Shown here: in pieces, positions 49,339 through 57,656 of the stretch
Numbering within the stretch: position 1 is the first letter of the stretch
How the letters are laid out: the number at the start of each line of letters is the position of its first letter
Assembly: GCF_001665625.1 (NCBI RefSeq)
Contig: NZ_LZSY01000172.1
Span: forward strand, 62,001-126,000
Direction of reading: 5' to 3'
DNA: 64,000 nt
Origin: Mycolicibacterium peregrinum
GTDB lineage: Bacteria; Actinomycetota; Actinomycetes; Mycobacteriales; Mycobacteriaceae
Notes under the pieces: generated by a model
What the model was told of the DNA's origin: nothing
Seen by the model: the letters and a program-made list of their open reading frames with translations, nothing else
Databases searched by the model: none
Made by a program: the position numbers and the translations under genes

Positions 49339-50061
49339 CGTGATCAGCCCCCGCCCCCGCTCAGCGGCAGGTGAGCGTGACTCCAGCAGGTTCCACTCCC
49401 CGGCCCGCACCGGACGGTGAAACCAGATCGACGAATCCGTGGTGCCACTGCGGTGACTGCGCGACCGCATGCTGTGCCCATGCACGGCCAACGCCGGATC
49501 GATGCCGTACAGGTCCGTGATGTACACCGCGATCAGCATGTGCACCAACGGATCGTCCGGCAGCTCGGTGGTGACCCGCCACCACATGCGGCGCACGAAC
49601 TCCTCGCCCGAACCGTCGTCGGCGATGCGGATGTCGAACTCGTCGAGCGGCAGGGACGGCGCCGGGCCGGGCGGGCCGGTGCACGGAAGCACCTCGGGGT
49701 CGTGTGGCATCGCACCGAGCCCGTGTGCGGGGCCGGCGAGAGCTGTCGCGAACGACACCGTGGCCGTGGTCAGCATGCGGCCATGTTCATACGATTCGAC
49801 ACGTCGCGCCGAGGCGGTCCGCCCGTCGTACACGCGGTGCACGCGCTGCTCGACCGGTTCCCCGGCGTCCCCGCCGCGCAGGAACTGCAGGTGCATGTTG
49901 GTCGGCGACCGGTCATCGCCCACCGTCCGGCAGGCGGCGGCCAGGCTCTGTGCGGCGAGCAGACCACCGTAGGCCCGCTTGCCCTCCGGACCGCTGGCCT
50001 GCCCGGTGAACACATCACCGTCGGCGGCCCGTACGTCCAACAGCTTCAGCAGAGCACTCAT
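49258..50061 (-). CDS. TesB-family acyl-CoA thioesterase II
   Basis: A 267-aa TesB-type thioesterase. The first hotdog contains RAYGGLLAAQSLAAACRTV and LHLQFLRGGDAGEPVEQRVHRVYDGRTASARRVE-like family segments, beginning at about residue 30. The second includes HRPVRAGEWNLLESRSPAAERGRGL with the catalytic Ser/Thr region, then SLLRADGAVAATLVQEGLV. It hydrolyses acyl-CoA. The ATG at 50061 overlaps the CoA-transferase stop by 4 bp, the end of the HAD-E1-CoA-transferase-thioesterase operon. A second TesB-like gene lies at 6004. Confidence 0.9.
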   Translation of the reverse strand: MSALLKLLDVRAADGDVFTGQASGPEGKRAYGGLLAAQSLAAACRTVGDDRSPTNMHLQFLRGGDAGEPVEQRVHRVYDGRTASARRVESYEHGRMLTTATVSFATALAGPAHGLGAMPHDPEVLPCTGPPGPAPSLPLDEFDIRIADDGSGEEFVRRMWWRVTTELPDDPLVHMLIAVYITDLYGIDPALAVHGHSMRSRSHRSGTTDSSIWFHRPVRAGEWNLLESRSPAAERGRGLITSSLLRADGAVAATLVQEGLVADRLAD

Positions 50062-51284
50062 TGATCGGTACCCGTTGCGACAGTGCCTGATTCGGTCAGC
50101 GCGGCAATCTCGTCGGCACCGAGCCCGAGGTGTTCGGCCAGCACCGAGGCCGTGTCGTCGCCGAGAGCGGGAGCAGGGACCGCAGGCGGATACATCCCGC
50201 CGATCGAAACCGGCAGGCCCGGCGCCAGGTAGGTGCCGATGCGGGGTTGCTCCAGCGGGGTGAACAGCGGATTGGCCACCACCCGCTCGTTGACGGCAAC
50301 CTCCGCGAAGCTGCGGTACCGCTCCCAGAGCACCGAGGTGCCCGACAGCGCCGCACTGATCTCCTCGGCGGTGTGTTCGCTGAACCACAAGGTGAACAGG
50401 CCAGTCAAGGCGTCTCGGTGGATGTACCGCTGCCCCTCGTCGGTGAAATCTGCGCCGAACGCCTCGGCAAGGGCGGCAACGGCTTTCGTGGTGCCGGTGA
50501 CCTCGGTGAGGTCACGGAAATGCCGTCCGGTGAGCGCCACCAGCATGAAGCCGACGCCGTCACTGCTGGTGAAGTTCTGTCCGTAGGTGCCGTACAGCGT
50601 GTTGCCGAGCCGTTCGCGGCCCGTACCGTTGACCATCACCTCCGTCAGGAATCCGAGATTGCCCGCGGTGGCGAGGGCGACGTTCTCCAGCGGGATGCTG
50701 ATCCGGGCGCCTTCACCGGTGGAATCACGGTGGCGCAGTGCGGCACTGACCGCCAGCGCCACGTACAGCCCACAGCTGACATCCCAGGCGGGCAACACAT
50801 GGTTCACCGGGGTGGACAGCTGCGCTGGCCCGGTGACCATCGGGAAGCCCAACCCGGCGTTGACCGTGTAATCCACCCCGGTGCCGCCGTCGGCACGCCC
50901 GGACACCTCGACGTGGATGAGGTCCGGACGCTGCGCGGACAGCACGTCGTACGAATGCCATTGCCGTCCAGCCACATTCGTGATGAGCACACCGGCCTCG
51001 GCGATCAGCCGTTGCACCAGCTGCTGGCCCTCCGGTGAACGCATATCGGCAGCCACCGAACGCTTGCCCTTGTTCAGCCCGGCCCAGTAGATGCTGTCGC
51101 CACCGTCGGTCAGCGGCCAGCGGTGATAGTCGGCAGCACCCCCGATGGGATCGACGCGCACCACCTCGGCGCCCAACTGGGCCAGGGTCATGCCGGCCAG
51201 CGGCACGGCGACGAAACTGGAGATCTCGACGATCCGTACCCCGGCCAGCGGGCGGGTCGGGTCCGGCGTTACGGATTCGGCCAT
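50058..51284 (-). CDS. Type III CoA-transferase, 2-methylfumaryl-CoA isomerase-like
   Basis: A 408-aa CaiB/BaiF protein. SFVAVPLAGMTLAQLGAEVVRVDPIGG, YWAGLNKGKRSVA, GRADGGTGVDYTVNAGLGFPMVTGP and NHVLPAWDVSCG resemble the intramolecular CoA-transferase (2-methylfumaryl-CoA isomerase, Mct) of the 3-hydroxypropionate cycle more than general CaiB proteins. The catalytic Asp is likely the one in LPAWD. The rest of that cycle is not seen here, so the actual reaction is open. The ATG at 51284 is chosen; a TTG at 51293 is possible. It is 13 bp downstream of the E1 gene. Confidence 0.82.
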   Translation of the reverse strand: MAESVTPDPTRPLAGVRIVEISSFVAVPLAGMTLAQLGAEVVRVDPIGGAADYHRWPLTDGGDSIYWAGLNKGKRSVAADMRSPEGQQLVQRLIAEAGVLITNVAGRQWHSYDVLSAQRPDLIHVEVSGRADGGTGVDYTVNAGLGFPMVTGPAQLSTPVNHVLPAWDVSCGLYVALAVSAALRHRDSTGEGARISIPLENVALATAGNLGFLTEVMVNGTGRERLGNTLYGTYGQNFTSSDGVGFMLVALTGRHFRDLTEVTGTTKAVAALAEAFGADFTDEGQRYIHRDALTGLFTLWFSEHTAEEISAALSGTSVLWERYRSFAEVAVNERVVANPLFTPLEQPRIGTYLAPGLPVSIGGMYPPAVPAPALGDDTASVLAEHLGLGADEIAALTESGTVATGTDQ

Positions 51285-51297
51285 GGGAGTCAAGCTA

Positions 51298-53445
51298 TCA
51301 AGCCGGTTCGCCCACCAGTTTCACCGCGGCGGCCTCGATGGTGTCCTCGGACAACAGCACCTCCAGTGCGGCATCGCCCAGTGGGATGAAGCTGTCGGCA
51401 CTGGAGACCCGCTGCACCCGCCCGGTGAAGCCGTGGTCAGCGAGTTCGGCCAGCACCCCTTCCCCCACGCCCCCGGTGCGGCGGGTCTCGTCGACGATGA
51501 GCACCCGTCCGGTCGCGTCCGCCTCGCGCAGCATGTCCTCGACCGGCAGCGGCGACAGCCAGCGCAGGTCGACCACCCGGGCGGCGATCCCGGCGCGCTC
51601 CAGGCGAGCCGCGACCCGCAGGCTCATCCACAGTCCGTTGGCGAACGTCAGGATGGTCAGGTCGGCACCGTTGCCGTACGTGCGGGCCGTACCGACACGG
51701 ACTGGCTGCTGTGGATAGGCCGCCAGCCACTGCTCGTCACCGTCGACATGGAGATCCTTGCTGTGGTACAAGGCGATGGGTTCGAGGTAAATGCACACCA
51801 CACCAGCGGTTTTCGCGGCGGAAACGCAGGTGTGCAGCATCGCCGCGGCGTCGTCGGGCCGGGCCGGCGAGGCGATCACCACCCCGGGGATGTCGCGGAT
51901 CGCGGCGACCGAATCGTCGTTGTGGAAGTGACCGCCGAACCCCTTTTGATATCCGTAGCCCGCGATCCGCACCACCATCGGATTGCGGTACTGCCGGTTG
52001 GAGAAGAACTGCAGCGTGGCCCCCTCACCGCGGATCTGATCGGCGGCGTTGTGCAGATAGGCCAGGTACTGGATCTCCGGGATCGGCACCAGCCCCGAGA
52101 CACCGGCGCCCAGGGCCAGTCCCAAGATGGTCTGTTCGTCGAGCAGGGTGTCGAAGACCCGCGCGGGGCCGGCCGCAGCCTGCAGGCCGCGGGTCACCCC
52201 GTAGACACCGCCCTTACGGGCGATGTCCTCGCCGAACACGATCGCCTCCGGATGCGCCTGCAGCACCTCCTGCAGCGCCCGATTGATGGCCAGAGCCAGG
52301 GTCAGCGGTGGACCGCCGGGCTCACCCGGCGCGACGGCGGAGACCGACCTGGCCTCGTCCAGTGTTTCGCGCAGCGGTTGCATCACCGCCGTCGCACTGT
52401 CCAATCGCGGACGATCGCTGACCTCGCGCGCCAGGCTCATCACCTCGGCCCGTTTGTCCTCATAGCGTTGCAGCACCTGATCAGGCGTCAGGATGCCATG
52501 GGCCACAAGTGTTCTCGCGGTGGTCAGCACGGGGTCACGCTCATAGTCGGCAACGATGTCGGTAGGCCGCCGGTAGGCCTGCTCATAGTCGGACCCGGCA
52601 TGACCCATCAGCCGTACCGTGCGCAGGTGTAAGAATGCCGGTTTGCGAACGCGCCGGACCCAATCGGCCGCGGCGCGTGCGGTTTCGACCACATCGACGA
52701 GGTCGCACCCGTCGGCGGCGAAGTACTGCAACCCCTTGCGGTCCCCGTAGGCACGGGCGATCCAGCCGCGCGGCGTCGGCGTGCTGATCCCGATGCCGTT
52801 GTCCTCGCAGACCAACAGCAGCGGCATCGGCAGGCCCTGGTATGCGGCGTGCAGGGCGGCATTGACGGCGCCGACGGTCGTCGAATGATTGGCCGAGGCG
52901 TCACCGAAACTGCACACCGTGACCGCGTCCTCCGGCCATGGGCAGGCCACACCGAGCTTGCGGGTGCGGGCGATCGAAAACGCCACCCCGACCGACCGCG
53001 GCAGATGTGACGCGATGGTGGACGTCTGCGGAATGATGTTCAGGTCCTGACGGCCGAACACCTTGTGCCGCCCGCCGGAGATCGGCTCAGCGGTGGCCGC
53101 CACCAACCCCAGCAGCACGTCGCGCAGCGGATCGCAGCCGTCGACCTGCGCGGCGCGGGCCAGGTAGAAGCCGCCCGACCGATAGTGCAGCAACGCCGGA
53201 TCGCTCGGCCGCAGGGCGGCGGCGACAGCGGCATTACCCTCGTGCCCGGACGATCCGATGGTGTAGAAGCCCTGCCCCTGCGAACGCAGCCACCGGGCGG
53301 CCAGGTCCAGATGCCTGCTGCCCAGCTGAGCGTCGAAGAGCGCCAAGGGATTCGGCATATCCAGTGCCGGGGCATCCTCCGAGCCCGGCGCGACGAGGGA
53401 CGCTACCGTCGCGGTGAAGTACGCGTCGATGGGCTCGATGGTCAT
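51298..53445 (-). CDS. Fused alpha/beta E1 component of a 2-oxoacid dehydrogenase
   Basis: A 715-aa thiamine-diphosphate enzyme in which the E1 alpha (residues about 1-345) and E1 beta (about 385-715) subunits are joined. The TPP motif runs from GDASANHST to CEDNGIGIS, and HAGSDYEQAYR is typical of alpha subunits. The beta half has VFGEDIARKGGVYGVT and a C-terminal domain with LRWLSPLPVEDM. It decarboxylates a 2-oxoacid. No E2 or E3 gene is nearby. The ATG directly abuts the HAD gene stop, so they are coupled. A branched-chain or pyruvate-type substrate is possible. Confidence 0.9.
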   Translation of the reverse strand: MTIEPIDAYFTATVASLVAPGSEDAPALDMPNPLALFDAQLGSRHLDLAARWLRSQGQGFYTIGSSGHEGNAAVAAALRPSDPALLHYRSGGFYLARAAQVDGCDPLRDVLLGLVAATAEPISGGRHKVFGRQDLNIIPQTSTIASHLPRSVGVAFSIARTRKLGVACPWPEDAVTVCSFGDASANHSTTVGAVNAALHAAYQGLPMPLLLVCEDNGIGISTPTPRGWIARAYGDRKGLQYFAADGCDLVDVVETARAAADWVRRVRKPAFLHLRTVRLMGHAGSDYEQAYRRPTDIVADYERDPVLTTARTLVAHGILTPDQVLQRYEDKRAEVMSLAREVSDRPRLDSATAVMQPLRETLDEARSVSAVAPGEPGGPPLTLALAINRALQEVLQAHPEAIVFGEDIARKGGVYGVTRGLQAAAGPARVFDTLLDEQTILGLALGAGVSGLVPIPEIQYLAYLHNAADQIRGEGATLQFFSNRQYRNPMVVRIAGYGYQKGFGGHFHNDDSVAAIRDIPGVVIASPARPDDAAAMLHTCVSAAKTAGVVCIYLEPIALYHSKDLHVDGDEQWLAAYPQQPVRVGTARTYGNGADLTILTFANGLWMSLRVAARLERAGIAARVVDLRWLSPLPVEDMLREADATGRVLIVDETRRTGGVGEGVLAELADHGFTGRVQRVSSADSFIPLGDAALEVLLSEDTIEAAAVKLVGEPA

Positions 53446-54219
53446 TCAGATCAGCTCGATCGCCTCGGCGATCGACGGCAGCACGCGGCTGGGCCGGAAC
53501 GGATAACGTTCGATGTCGGAGACAGACGTCGAACCGGTGAGCACCAGGATGGTCTCCAGACCCGCCTCGATCCCGGCCACCACGTCGGTGTCCATCCGGT
53601 CCCCCACCATCACGGTGTTCTCCGAATGCGCCTCGATCCGATTGAGCGCACTGCGGAACATCATCGGATTGGGCTTCCCGACGAAGTAGGGGTCGCGGCC
53701 GGTGGCCTTGGTGATCATCGCCGCCACCGATCCCGTCGCGGGCAACGGGCCCTCGGCCGACGGACCTGAGACATCGGGGTTGGTGGCGATGAATCGGGCG
53801 CCGCCGAGAATCAGTCGGACGGCCTTGGTGATCGCCTCGAAGGAGTAGGTGCGGGTCTCCCCCAACACCACATAGTCGGGATCGATGTCGGTCAGGGTGT
53901 AGCCGGCCTCGTGCAGCGCGGTGGTCAGCCCGGCCTCGCCGATCACATACGCCGAGCCGCCCGGCTGCTGATCGGCCAGGAACGCCGCGGTCGCCAGTGC
54001 GGAGGTCCAGATCGACGTCTCGGGCACGATCAGCCCCGACCGGGCCAGTCGGGCCGCCAGATCACGCGGGGTGAAGATCGAGTTGTTGGTGAGCACCAGA
54101 AACGGCCGTTGTTTGTCGGCCAGAGTCTGCAGGAACTCGGCGGCGCCCGGGAGCGCGTGCTCCTCGCGGACCAGGACGCCGTCCATGTCGGTTAGCCAGC
54201 ACTGGGCAGGTGAACGCAC
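53446..54219 (-). CDS. HAD-IIA family phosphatase (NagD-like)
   Basis: A 257-aa HAD hydrolase. The nucleophile motif is DMDGVLVR, motif II is LTNNS, the C2 cap contains GEARTYSFEAITKA-like sequence, and motif IV is GDRMDTDV. It removes phosphate from a small metabolite. GTG 54219 is the likely start, since the DMDG motif is then at residue 11. It is first in the operon with the E1, CoA-transferase and thioesterase genes. The physiological substrate is unknown. Confidence 0.9.
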   Translation of the reverse strand: MRSPAQCWLTDMDGVLVREEHALPGAAEFLQTLADKQRPFLVLTNNSIFTPRDLAARLARSGLIVPETSIWTSALATAAFLADQQPGGSAYVIGEAGLTTALHEAGYTLTDIDPDYVVLGETRTYSFEAITKAVRLILGGARFIATNPDVSGPSAEGPLPATGSVAAMITKATGRDPYFVGKPNPMMFRSALNRIEAHSENTVMVGDRMDTDVVAGIEAGLETILVLTGSTSVSDIERYPFRPSRVLPSIAEAIELI

Positions 54220-54312
54220 CGGTCCAGTGTCTCAACTCGCCGTGCGGATCAAGCGGCAACGGAGTTATCCACAGGGTGCGGCGATGGCATGGCGGTGACG
54301 CCCCCGCCTCCA

Positions 54313-54318
54313 TACGAT
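54313..54318 (+). promoter_or_regulatory. -10 box for a leaderless small gene
   Basis: TACGAT ends 7 nt before the ATG at 54325, a leaderless layout with no Shine-Dalgarno. This decides the start at 54325 rather than the in-frame ATG at 54289. Confidence 0.5.
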
Positions 54319-54324
54319 GGGGCG

Positions 54325-54582
54325 ATGGCAGCCCTCGAAGACCTCGAAGCGCGGGTGGCAGCGCTGGAGGCCTCCCATTTTGACTATCGCGCGGTGCTTG
54401 CGGCAGTCAACGCATTGGGTGCCAATCAGCGTGAGCAGGGCCAACGACTCACCTCCGTCGAGGGGCGGCTCACCTCGGTCGAGCGCGAACTGACGGACTT
54501 CCGTCAAGAGACCCGAGCCCGCCTGCGCTCAGTCGACGAGCATCTGGCCGAGATCAAGGACCTCATAACCGGCCGGCGCTGA
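54325..54582 (+). CDS. Small coiled-coil protein
   Basis: An 85-aa protein made almost wholly of heptads: ALEDLEARVAALEASHFDY, then LTSVEGRLTSVERELTDFRQE, then LRSVDEHLAEIKDLI. It contains a short duplicated unit (LTSVEGR/LTSVERE). There are no cysteines, no signal peptide and no enzyme motif. It probably forms an alpha-helical coiled-coil oligomer in the cytoplasm. It is divergent from the HAD gene and convergent with the aminotransferase gene, separated by a hairpin. I know no specific function. Confidence 0.75.
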   Translation: MAALEDLEARVAALEASHFDYRAVLAAVNALGANQREQGQRLTSVEGRLTSVERELTDFRQETRARLRSVDEHLAEIKDLITGRR

Positions 54583-54585
54583 AAG

Positions 54586-54625
54586 CAACGGCCCGGTGAG
54601 CGGAAACCGCACAGCCGGGCCGTTG
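54586..54625. terminator. Bidirectional hairpin terminator
   Basis: CAACGGCCCGG (54586-54596) pairs perfectly with CCGGGCCGTTG (54615-54625): an 11-bp GC-rich stem between convergent genes. No T run follows, as is common in mycobacteria. Confidence 0.75.
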
Positions 54626-54640
54626 ACTACTCAGCCGAGA

Positions 54641-56026
54641 TCAGTTGGCGTGCTGATCGGCGACGTCGAGTGCGGAGTCCAGGATCGCCAGACCCTCGCG
54701 CGCCTCCTGCTCGGTGACGTTGCACGGCGGCACCACGTGGATGCGGTTGAAGTTGGCGAACGGCAGCAGGCCGTTGGCCTTGCACGCGCCGACCACGGCA
54801 TTCATCGCCGGGCTGGAGCCACCGTAGGGCGCCAACGGTTCGCGGGTCTGCTGATCCGCCACGAGCTCGACCGCCCAGAACACGCCCGCGCCACGCACCT
54901 CGCCAACGCTGCGGTGCTTGGCCGCCAACTCGGCCAGGCCGGGTGCCAGCACCTGGGCTCCGATCTTGGCGGCGTTCTCGACCATGCCCTCGTCGGCCAT
55001 CGCGTTGATGGTGGCGACCGCAGCCGCGGTGGCCAGCGGGTGCCCGGAATAGGTCAGCCCACCCGGGTACGGACGATGCGCGAACGTCTCGTAGATGGCC
55101 GAGCTGATCGCGACGCCACCGAGCGGAACGTAACCGGAGTTCACCCCCTTGGCGAAGGTGAGCAGATCGGGCACGACGTCGAAATGCTCGATGGAGAACC
55201 ACTTTCCACTACGACCGAAGCCGGCCATCACCTCGTCGGCGATGAACACGATGCCGTAGCGGTCGCAGATCTCGCGCACCCCGGCCATGTATCCCGGCGG
55301 CGGGACCATGATGCCCGCGGTACCCGGGATCGACTCCAGGATGATCGCGGCGATGGTGGTCGGACCCTCCATCTGGATCAGCTTGTCGAGGTACTCCAGA
55401 GCGCGTTGGGATTCCTGTTCCTCGGTTTCGGCGTGGAACGACGAGCGGTAGAGGAACGGCCCGTTGAAGTGCAAGGTGCCGGAGTTGCCACGGTCGTTGG
55501 GCCAGCGCCGCGGGTCACCGGTCAGGTTGATCGCGGTGTCGGTGCCACCGTGGTAGGCGCGGTACCGCGACAGCACCTTGTAGCGCCCGGTGTGCAGGCG
55601 GGCCATCCGGACCGCGTGCTCGACCGCGTCGGCGCCACCGTTGGTGAAGAACACCTTGTTCAGCTCACCGGGGGTGCGCTCGGCGATCAGCCGCGCGGCC
55701 TCCGAGCGTGCCGAGTTGGCGTATTGCGGGGCCACTGTGCAGAGCTTGGCGGCCTGCTCGGCAATGGCGGCAACAACTTTCGGGTGCTGGTGACCGATGT
55801 TGGTGTTGACCAGCTGGGAGGAGAAGTCCAGCAGCCGGTTGCCGTCGCCGTCCCAGACGTAGGAGCCCTGGGCGGCGGTGATGGTCATCGGCGAGATCTC
55901 TTCCTGCGCCGACCAGGAGTGGAACACGTGTGCGCGGTCTAGTTCGTAGGCCCGCGCGGCCTCGGCCTTCGCCGCGTCGACGGTCAACCCGTTGGGCAGC
56001 GTGGCGGACTCTTGAATCGCAGTCAT
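54641..56026 (-). CDS. Class III omega-aminotransferase
   Basis: A 461-aa PLP-dependent class III aminotransferase. The PLP-phosphate region is TNGGADAVEHAVRMARLHTG, the PLP-stacking and pyridine-binding part is FIADEVMAGFGRSGK, and the Schiff-base Lys is in LTFAKGVNSGYVPLGG. It likely transfers an omega-amino group, for example from beta-alanine or 3-aminoisobutyrate, to pyruvate or another oxoacid. It is 13 bp downstream of mmsA, which would oxidise the resulting semialdehyde, and both are divergent from the PucR regulator. The exact amine is inferred from context. Confidence 0.9.
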   Translation of the reverse strand: MTAIQESATLPNGLTVDAAKAEAARAYELDRAHVFHSWSAQEEISPMTITAAQGSYVWDGDGNRLLDFSSQLVNTNIGHQHPKVVAAIAEQAAKLCTVAPQYANSARSEAARLIAERTPGELNKVFFTNGGADAVEHAVRMARLHTGRYKVLSRYRAYHGGTDTAINLTGDPRRWPNDRGNSGTLHFNGPFLYRSSFHAETEEQESQRALEYLDKLIQMEGPTTIAAIILESIPGTAGIMVPPPGYMAGVREICDRYGIVFIADEVMAGFGRSGKWFSIEHFDVVPDLLTFAKGVNSGYVPLGGVAISSAIYETFAHRPYPGGLTYSGHPLATAAAVATINAMADEGMVENAAKIGAQVLAPGLAELAAKHRSVGEVRGAGVFWAVELVADQQTREPLAPYGGSSPAMNAVVGACKANGLLPFANFNRIHVVPPCNVTEQEAREGLAILDSALDVADQHAN

Positions 56027-56039
56027 GAGTTGAATTCTC

Positions 56040-57542
56040 TCACTTGTTCTCGGGGAAGCCGAGGTTGATACCACCGTGGCTGGGGTCCAGCCAGCGGGTG
56101 GTGATGGCCTTGGTGCGGGTGAAGAAGTGCACGCCTTCGGCGCCGTGTGCATGGCTGTCACCGAACAGCGATGCCTTCCAACCACCAAAGCTGTAGTAGG
56201 ACATCGGAACCGGGATCGGCACGTTGATGCCGACCATGCCGACCTCGACCTCGTTCTGGAACCGCCGCGCGGCGCCACCGTCGTTGGTGAAGATCGCGGT
56301 GCCGTTGCCGTACGGGTTGTTGTTGATCAGCTCAAGCGCCTCGTCGTAGGTCTCGACGCGCAGGACCGACAGCACCGGGCCGAAGATCTCGTCGGTGTAG
56401 ACGCTCATCTCCGGGGTGACGTTGTCGAGCAGGGTCGGGCCGAGCCAGAAGCCACCCGAATCCCGTTGACCCGCCCCGTCCAGGACGGTACGGCCGTCGA
56501 CGACGACCTTGGCACCGTCGGCCTCGCCCGCGTCGATGTAGGAGGCGACCTTGTCGCGGTGGACCTTGGTGACCAGCGGACCCATGTCCGAATCCTTGGT
56601 TCCGTCACCGGTTTTGATGGTGGCGGCACGCTCGGCGATCTTGGCGACCAGCTCGTCGGCGACGGGGCCCACAGCGACGGCGGCCGAGATGGCCATGCAG
56701 CGCTCACCAGCGGAACCGAATCCGGCGTTGATCATGGCATCGGCCGCGAGATCCAGATCGGCGTCGGGCAGGATCACCGCGTGGTTCTTGGCCCCACCCA
56801 GGGCCTGCACGCGCTTGCCTGCCGCGGTGGCAGTGGCGTACACGTACTGCGCGATCGGGGTGGACCCGACGAAGGACACCGCCTTGATCTTGGGGTTGGT
56901 CAGCACCTCGTCGACGGCCGTCTTGTCACCCTGCAGGACGTTGAACACACCCTCGGGCAGTCCGGCCTCGGCCCACAGCTGCGCCATCCACAGCGAGGCG
57001 CTCGGGTCTTTCTCCGACGGCTTGAGCACCACGGTGTTACCGGCGGCGATGGCGATCGGGAAGAACCACATCGGCACCATGGCGGGGAAGTTGAACGGCG
57101 AGATGATGCCGACCGGTCCCAGCGGCTGCAGCACGGAGTGCACGTCGACGTTGGTCGACGCGTTCTCGCTGAATCCACCCTTGAGCAGATTCGGGATGCC
57201 GCAAGCGAACTCGACGACTTCCAGACCACGGCTGACCTCGCCGAGCGCATCGGAGAGCACCTTGCCGTGCTCGCTGGTAATAATCTCTGCGAGTTCGCCC
57301 TTCCGCTGGTTGAGCAGCTCGCGGAAGGCGAACAACACCGAGGTGCGCTTGGTCAGGGACGTGTCCCGCCAGGCCGGGAACGCCGCGGCGGCGGCGTCGA
57401 TCACCGCACGCGCGTCATCCACACTGGCCAGCGCGACCTCGCCGGTGACCGCACCGGTCGCCGGGTTGGTCACCGGGGCGGTGGCGGTCGAAGTGCCGGC
57501 AAACACCTTGCCGTCGCGCCAATGCTGGATGACATTGCTCAT
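56040..57542 (-). CDS. mmsA: CoA-acylating (methyl)malonate-semialdehyde dehydrogenase
   Basis: A 500-aa ALDH-family enzyme that converts methylmalonate semialdehyde or malonate semialdehyde with CoA and NAD+ to propionyl-CoA or acetyl-CoA and CO2. PFNFPAMVPMWFFPIAIA, the FVGSTPIA cofactor motif and the catalytic Cys in GSAGERCMAIS are the MmsA pattern; the Glu general base of other ALDHs is replaced (LGGAKNHAV), also as in MmsA. GGAAGG lies 10 nt before the ATG. It serves valine, pyrimidine or beta-alanine breakdown with the adjacent aminotransferase. Confidence 0.94.
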   Translation of the reverse strand: MSNVIQHWRDGKVFAGTSTATAPVTNPATGAVTGEVALASVDDARAVIDAAAAAFPAWRDTSLTKRTSVLFAFRELLNQRKGELAEIITSEHGKVLSDALGEVSRGLEVVEFACGIPNLLKGGFSENASTNVDVHSVLQPLGPVGIISPFNFPAMVPMWFFPIAIAAGNTVVLKPSEKDPSASLWMAQLWAEAGLPEGVFNVLQGDKTAVDEVLTNPKIKAVSFVGSTPIAQYVYATATAAGKRVQALGGAKNHAVILPDADLDLAADAMINAGFGSAGERCMAISAAVAVGPVADELVAKIAERAATIKTGDGTKDSDMGPLVTKVHRDKVASYIDAGEADGAKVVVDGRTVLDGAGQRDSGGFWLGPTLLDNVTPEMSVYTDEIFGPVLSVLRVETYDEALELINNNPYGNGTAIFTNDGGAARRFQNEVEVGMVGINVPIPVPMSYYSFGGWKASLFGDSHAHGAEGVHFFTRTKAITTRWLDPSHGGINLGFPENK

Positions 57543-57569
57543 GGATTCCCGAACCTTCCTGTGGCGGTA

Positions 57570-57655
57570 AGTACTGGTACTACTCTGGGCCACCGTCAAT
57601 ACCAGCGGGACGATCATCTTGTAATCCTGATCAGCCGGTTCATTACACTTTGTAA
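57570..57655. promoter_or_regulatory. mmsA-pucR divergent regulatory region
   Basis: Three inverted repeats are visible: AGTAC-TG-GTACT (57570-57581), TGTAAT-N16-ATTACA (57620-57647) and TTACA-CTT-TGTAA (57643-57655). A TACACT box (57644-57649) lies 7 nt before the pucR ATG at 57657, consistent with leaderless autoregulated expression. Confidence 0.5.
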
Positions 57656-57656
57656 A

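Noticed and set aside
56076..57656. Long plus-strand frame in front of pucR
   Set aside because: It is antisense to mmsA and the aminotransferase pair; PucR family similarity begins at the ATG at 57657.
57649..57656. TTTGTAAA before pucR as a sixth site of the island element
   Set aside because: No KTKACA half occurs at the conserved spacing, so it is probably part of the PucR region instead.
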